This document shows positions 58,726 to 64,000 of a stretch of DNA of 64,000 nucleotides, piece by piece. Source of the stretch: Musa acuminata AAA Group (Eukaryota; Streptophyta; Magnoliopsida; Zingiberales; Musaceae); assembly GCF_036884655.1 (NCBI RefSeq), contig NC_088354.1:16525501-16589500 (forward strand). The letters run 5' to 3'. The notes below the pieces were generated by a model. The model was not told the DNA's origin and did not search any database. It was given only the letters and a program-made list of their open reading frames with translations. Position 1 is the first letter of the stretch; every line of letters starts with the position of its first letter. A program made the position numbers and the translations under genes.

Positions 58726-59545
58726 AGGTTTGGGTCGGAAACCTGAGTTGTTCTTTACATATGTGCATATTTGCGGTAATCATGCAGTAGAAATACAGAT
58801 AAATGTAACAAAAATACAGAACTTAATTCTTATTCCATATTTTGGTTTGACATTATAATCTACCCTGCGCAAGGAATTGGTTTCACATCCAATTCCTATA
58901 AACTCTTAAACAAAGTACTTGTAAATAACATTGGACAAATGAAATATACGAAGTGCAAAGCAAATGCAAACCTTGGAGATTGGAGGAGCAAGGAAATGAT
59001 AAAAACAGAATACTACAATGCAATTAAAAAGAATCATTTCGATCAAGAAAACCAATGTAGTATTTAAACAAGAGGATAAATATAAAACACTTATAAGATA
59101 TTCCCAAGTGTATACTTCTTATCTTGCTTCATCAACTATGGTCTTATTTATAGGACCTAGTGGTAACTACCTCACTCCACCATGTCACCAATGATTGAGT
59201 TAGATATAGGAACTACCCTATAACTTTTAGATCATGTGTCACTTTTTAAAACATGTCTATAACTACCTAGATAACTACTATGAGTCAATTCTTAACAAAC
59301 ATTTCATTTACATGGATAAATGAAATATATGAAGTCCAAATCAAATATAAAACTTTTATTTCTGACATGGTAAAACTAGTGATTTAAATCCTCTTGAGTA
59401 TCTTCTCAGCTTAGATCTACGATCTAAGCCGGAAAACCTTGCCTCAAACTATGTCAGATATATACCTTCTTCTAACATACCCCTATAGAACCTTGCAAAC
59501 TTTGCAGTATCACTCTTCTTGGACTAATTACATATTATATTCTTA
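58726..59545. other. 3' flank of the GRAS gene
   Basis: AT-rich with no gene seen. A short diverged direct repeat (ACAAATGAAATATACGAAG near 58934 and ATAAATGAAATATATGAAG near 59314) brackets about 380 bp that includes TATTTATAGGACC. It may be a small element, but this is not established. Confidence 0.45.
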
Positions 59546-61270
59546 GGACTAATTACATATTACCCCTGTTGTTAGGTATGTTTAGTATCCCGATCTCTAT
59601 ACTTTAAAAAGTAGTGTTCAGATCTCTACACTTACAAAAGTGAAACATTTAATCTAAATTCTCCTCACATCATTAACTTCATCGATAAAAAATTTCATAT
59701 GCTGTCACTTGCAAAAAGGGCACCAATGAAAAGAATAAAAAAATAATTTTATTATCTTTCAAATTATTAATTTATATAAAATTTTCTTTAGCATTGAAGG
59801 TTTTCATAGAAACTTCTTGCCGCTTTCCTCCAGAGGAGATCCAGGCACCACATCCGACTATGATTGCTTTCCTCCCCTCCATTTTCTTGACGATATATCA
59901 CCGCGCCCTCTTTCCAACTTGTCCATCGCTGTCCCGTCGTCCCTACCCTAGTCGATGATGGCCTCATCGTCCACCCCAGCCTCACCCTCTCCTACCACAT
60001 TGGCATCCGATGGGCCTCGATGAATCGAAGTGTGAGGACGACGAAGAGGAGGCTGCTTCTCAATCTTTTAAAGGGCAATGGCCAAGACGCTATGTTGCTC
60101 CCGTCATTCATCGAGGTCGATGAATTCTTAGACCTCTTTAGGTACAATATTAATGAGAATCAAGGATTGGAGTGTTGCAATGGCCCCTTGCAATAGTAGC
60201 AGTTCTAGCACAGCCATGAGAAGGGTGAAGATGAGGCATTAAGATAAAGATCCTATTATTGAGTTGTCGAATGATGAAGACTTCGGTAAGTGTTTAAATT
60301 TTTTTTATTTTGAATCACTATATTGAGTATAAATTTATTGAATTATAATATGTGTTGCACTATATCTTAATAATGTAAATTAAGATTTTTTTAAAATATT
60401 AGAACAAAGTACAAATTTTTTTGAAGATCCTAAGAAAACTACTAAAGTGCTGATAAATAATGTAATTTAAAAAATGAATTAACTTTGTCCTATATGTTGA
60501 ATATGTCAAGAACTACTTGATTTACCATAATCACTATATACAATAAAAAGGTTATTTATAGAGCATCATTAATGAAGCTCAATGCATTTTGGTCAAGTTT
60601 ATGCCAAGATATAGAGAAAACAAGGTCTAAACTAAGTCTTCTAGAATAGTGGTTCACTTAATAATTATATATATAGAATGATAGATATTGTGATAGGAAT
60701 TTTATAATTTATAGCCACATCTTTCTTATAGAATGTATGAAAATTTTATTTAATATACCAACCAAGTTATATTTATTTTTGTTATGTTGATGGTTTTTCG
60801 CCTCTTATTGTAGATGATCTTCTTATTGCGATAATGGTTTCAATAAGAGTGAGAATGAAAGGATGAAATATAAAATGATTAGTAGATACAATAGTATAAT
60901 GGAAAGTCGAGGAAACTGATTAATAGCTTATGATTTCTGAGGCAAATCTTACTAGAGTTAGTATATACATTGGATTGGCTTAGATAATCTACACTATATT
61001 ATCAAAGTAGAGGATAATAGTTATAGTAAAGATACAACAGTGAATGATAAAAATAAAAATAAAGTATAATATCTATATTCTGATGTTGAAGGTGATAAGA
61101 ATAACCATGATTTTCAACTTACAATATGTTTTGCTGATATTAAAGAGTTTCATGCTACGATCAAGTAACATGCCATTTCTACAAGTAATTAACTCAGATA
61201 TGTAAAGAATGATAATGATAGGATTAGGGTGGTCTGTCAAGCTGGATATAATTGCTAGTCATAGGTGTCA
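59546..61270 (+). mobile_element. Mutator-like (MULE) transposon remnant
   Basis: The left end (GGACTAATTACATATTACCC, then GTATCCCGATCTCTATACTT) looks like a MULE long terminal repeat; GGACTAATTACATATTA is duplicated just outside (59521-59537). Near the other end, decayed transposase is readable at 61082-61258. No matching right terminal repeat was found before the LTR at 61482, so the right end is probably lost. Confidence 0.5.
61082..61258 (+). pseudogene. MuDR/MULE transposase N-terminal domain fragment
   Basis: One frame reads DFQLTICFADIKEFHATIK, stop, HAISTSN, stop, LRYVKNDNDRIRVVCQAGYNC. The pattern of an FxxxxEF block, then KNDxxRxRVVC and a second Cys, is that of the MuDR DNA-binding domain. 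Two internal stops show decay. The catalytic part is not present. Confidence 0.65.
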
Positions 61271-61481
61271 ATAACATGAGTGATGACATGTGTGATAAGA
61301 TATGCAATCTTTTTATTTATTATTTATTTAATTTTTTTATTTTATATTTCCTGTTACATATATTGTAATGTCCATGGATCTACGCAATGAGAATTGAATC
61401 ATGATGAGATCATAATAATAAGATCGATTCGCCTTTAAATATAAACTATAAGTAATCCCGGTCATAGGTTACTCGAGAGGG

Positions 61482-62485
61482 TGTTGGAAAATTTAAGGGC
61501 AACATCATATGTGCAGTAGAAAAATAGAAAACAAAAATCTCAGATTTTCACAAAATTTTTTTATCGTTGTGCGAAGATTGGTGCGTAAAAACCCACGAAA
61601 TTAAAAACCACGTGTGAGATAGTTGTGTTACCTAGGGAGATCGTATATCCTTGAATTCTTGTAGATCCGTGGGAGAGGATAAAGGAGGTCAATTGTCCTC
61701 CTATCTAGTGGTAATCCACATGGCAGGGGCTATAAAGAGCTCCTCAAATCATTGCCCAAATCTCCATACGTATTAGTTAAGGAGGAGAAGAGAGAGGAGA
61801 ATAGGAGATGACAGCTAAGAAGGCTCAGCTTATGGCCCTTTGGTTCCCTCCTATTTATGGAGGCTCAACTTAATCCTAATGGATCCTATGTTGTTGGGTA
61901 TTGGATCTCTATCCAACTACCAAAGCCTATTAGATTAGTGAATCTCTATCCAAATCTCTTATTGGCTGTTATTATATCTCATCCATAGGATCCAATAATT
62001 CGGGGGCTTATTGAATATCCAATAAATAGGGTCTCCAATGGATATCTTATATTCGAACCTCTACTCATCGCAATACCTTACATATGTGTGTGACCATTTA
62101 TGGCTAATATCGAGCTAGCCGTGAGTCATACATATCAGAACTCTTTCTGGCTCAATGAATCATTATCTCCATAATAATTCACTCGACTCATCGATTGCGG
62201 ACACATTAGGCTACTATGCCGCAGTCCCTAGACGATACAAGGGAATCCAATCCTTTGTACCTATCTATCCTCAATTACTATGTACTTATAGTCTCTTATC
62301 TATCTAATTTCCCAAAGAAACTTGATATGGTGATGTTAGGCCTATACAGTTTCTACTCGAGTCTCGCTCTAATCAGATTCTCCCAAAAAACTATTTCTCT
62401 CTCAATCCGAATGACCTTGGCTAGAGATTTGTTTGAGCAAGAACACATGTGATATTCCTCTCATGACACAAAGGGTAGATGATCC
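61482..62485 (+). repeat. Probable LTR fragment of another retrotransposon, cut by element H
   Basis: Begins TGTTGGAAAATTTAAGGGC directly after a purine-rich ACTCGAGAGGG, as a 3' LTR follows its purine tract. About 1 kb is present, with no long ORF, and it breaks off where the LTR of H starts. No matching copy is in the window, so the call rests on its ends and context alone. Confidence 0.45.
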
Positions 62486-63734
62486 CATTGAATATTAAAT
62501 TTTGATGATGAAATCAATTGATAAGTTTATGATCTAATATGTGTTTTGAGTGATGCAGGACTAGCTTTGATCATAGAGAGATAATTTTGATTAAAGTAGG
62601 AAGAATTAATGTTGAGCTAAAGTAGAACATGTCAGAAGATTGGACGTCAAGTTGAAGGATCGGTCGATGTATCGATAGAAGGCTTCGTGTCATAAGTTTG
62701 GGCATCGAGCCAAGAAGATCGAACATTGTGCCAAGGAGATCGGACGTTGTGGGAAGACAACATGCTGGTTGGGCAATATGCCGAAGGAGAGGATGATGTG
62801 CCGAAGGGTCGGACAAAGCGCCAGATGAACCAATGGCATGTCGGACAATATATGATTAATGCTTTGTAGTAATTATCTAGATCGAAGTAGTTTTAGGTCT
62901 AATTGAGTTAGTATTGGAGTAAAATAATGTCAACTCAATTAGGGGCTAATTAGGCCTAAATTACGACTGAATTAGGCTTGTTGTTTGGCCCATTTAGTGT
63001 TTTGTAGCAGGGTCTGCCGATGGCACTACCCAGATATAATCTTTAAGACTATGTCAAGTGGTAGTACCGCCCAAACCCAGTCTTCAAGGCTCTGTCAGGC
63101 GTTAGTATCACCAAATTAGACAGTGGTACTGCCTAGTGTTAGAGTGTCAAGTGGTAGTATCATCCAATACTAGCGATGGTACCGCTAGTACCCCGAATAC
63201 CCAAGATGAGACTAGTTTTGGCTCCAAGTTTAAATCCATTTGGGGCCTATAAATATCCCTCTTATCCCTACTCAGCAAACACAAGAATTGAGAACAAACA
63301 CAAGGGCAAAATATGTTATAATCTTGTGAGAGTTCCCCTCCTCTAGTCTAAGTGTTGATTTCTGTTTAAGAGAGGAGTGAGTGGGGTTGTAAAGGTTCTC
63401 TCCTGATCATGTCAAAAGGAGAATAGAGTTATAAGGGTAGTTGGTCCTCACTCATTGAAGGAAGACCATTATTGGATACTGGTGGCCTCGACAGAAGAGG
63501 AATCGGTAGTGGATGTAGGTCATGATGATCAAACCACTATAAACTTGGTGTGCCTCCCTTTCTCTGCTTGTTTACTTATTTTGTAATTGCTTTAGTTGCT
63601 CATTACTATTCTTGCAAATGTTTTAAGTTTAAACATCTTTCTGATACGATTTCATCGAACGAAGTTTTCAAAACCAATATTTTTATTGTAAGCACTAATT
63701 CACCCCCCCTTTTAGTGCTAACTCGATCCTAACA
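62486..63734 (+). repeat. Element H 5' LTR
   Basis: About 1.25 kb. It starts CATTGAATATTAAATTTTG (decayed TGTTGAATCTC) and ends CTCGATCCTAACA. TATA box CCTATAAATA near 63247; terminal stem-loop GCACTAA ... TTAGTGC with seven C at about 63692-63719. Confidence 0.85.
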
Positions 63735-63736
63735 GT

Positions 63737-63748
63737 TGGTATCAGAGT
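63737..63748 (+). promoter_or_regulatory. Element H primer-binding site
   Basis: TGGTATCAGAGT, one mismatch from the initiator-Met tRNA complement, two bases after the LTR. Confidence 0.8.
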
Positions 63749-63782
63749 CAGTTTTTCTCGATTTGATTGACACATAAGAGAG

Positions 63783-64000
63783 ATGATTTTTTTCAGTTTT
63801 CATGAGGGTCTTTCTATCACTCGTCCTCCTATGTTCAATGAGACGGACTATACATATTGGAAAACTCGGATGAGAGTTTTCTTGCTTTCTTTGAACTTTA
63901 ATTTATGGAATATCATTGAACTTAGTTTTCAAACCCCCTCTAAACCTATAAATGAATGGAATGACTTTGAGAAAAAAATATTTTCTTTAAATGCAAAAGC
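63783..64000 (+). CDS. Element H gag, N-terminal part, cut by the window edge
   Basis: The ATG at 63783 opens 72 codons with no stop: MIFFSFHEGLSITRPP, YTYWKTRMRVFLLSLN, and NEWNDFEKKIFSLNAK. This matches the N-terminal gag block of the other copia copies here. Whether H is autonomous cannot be judged. Confidence 0.8.
   Translation, partial: MIFFSFHEGLSITRPPMFNETDYTYWKTRMRVFLLSLNFNLWNIIELSFQTPSKPINEWNDFEKKIFSLNAK

Larger units (their letters stand above)
62486..64000 (+). mobile_element. Element H: Sirevirus-like copia element, 5' end only
   Basis: 5' LTR 62486-63734, primer site 63737-63748, gag from 63783 to the window edge. It is the same family and orientation as C. The rest, including any pol and the 3' LTR, lies outside the window. 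Confidence 0.85.

Noticed and set aside
59788..59985. 65-codon minus-strand ORF within the MULE remnant
   Set aside because: No conserved domain; probably captured or decayed transposon DNA.

Overview
The window is plant nuclear DNA, most likely from a monocot, and the retrotransposon families suggest a Musaceae-type genome (inference, no search run). It holds two host genes at its ends. Between them is a roughly 39 kb stack of LTR retrotransposons inserted into one another.

Left part (1-13.4 kb, minus strand). A ten-exon gene for an RluA-family RNA pseudouridine synthase of the plant RNA pseudouridine synthase 7 type. Its exons are 44-126 bp long. It starts at 13387 and runs off the left edge after the exon at 764-889. 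Intron 8 carries a 4.7 kb decayed hAT transposon (3234-7923) with an 8-bp target duplication. Other introns hold a pyrimidine-rich tract, a long AT microsatellite and a diverged tandem duplication.

Middle (15.3-54.6 kb). A plus-strand Sirevirus-like Ty1/copia element (C, 15332-54565) was hit repeatedly. Two minus-strand, gag-only copia elements (D 15911-22710, E 22803-30622) lie in its 5' LTR. A minus-strand chromodomain Ty3/gypsy element (F, 32909-51729) lies in its interior. F was hit by copia element A (34057-41148). The 5' LTR of A was hit by copia element B (41149-about 49610), the only copy with pol. The 3' LTR of B was hit by a solo LTR (G, 41328-43543, TSD GGTTT). The order of events reads directly from which sequence interrupts which. 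The right ends of A and B and most of F pol were lost in a deletion ending near 49610.

Right part (54.6-64 kb). A two-exon GRAS regulator gene (56484-58725) resembles RAM1, the regulator of arbuscular mycorrhiza development, and has an unusual run of Ser-Pro-Lys-Arg repeats near its N-terminus. Beyond it lie a MULE transposase remnant, an LTR fragment, and a plus-strand Sirevirus-like element (H) that runs off the right edge.

Shared features of the copia family: an initiator-Met tRNA primer site, a TATA box in each LTR, arrays of short GGCGGT/ACCGCC hairpins just upstream of it, a stem-loop with a variable G run at the LTR end, and several conserved polypurine tracts. Most copies keep gag and lack pol, so they probably moved using enzymes from other copies.
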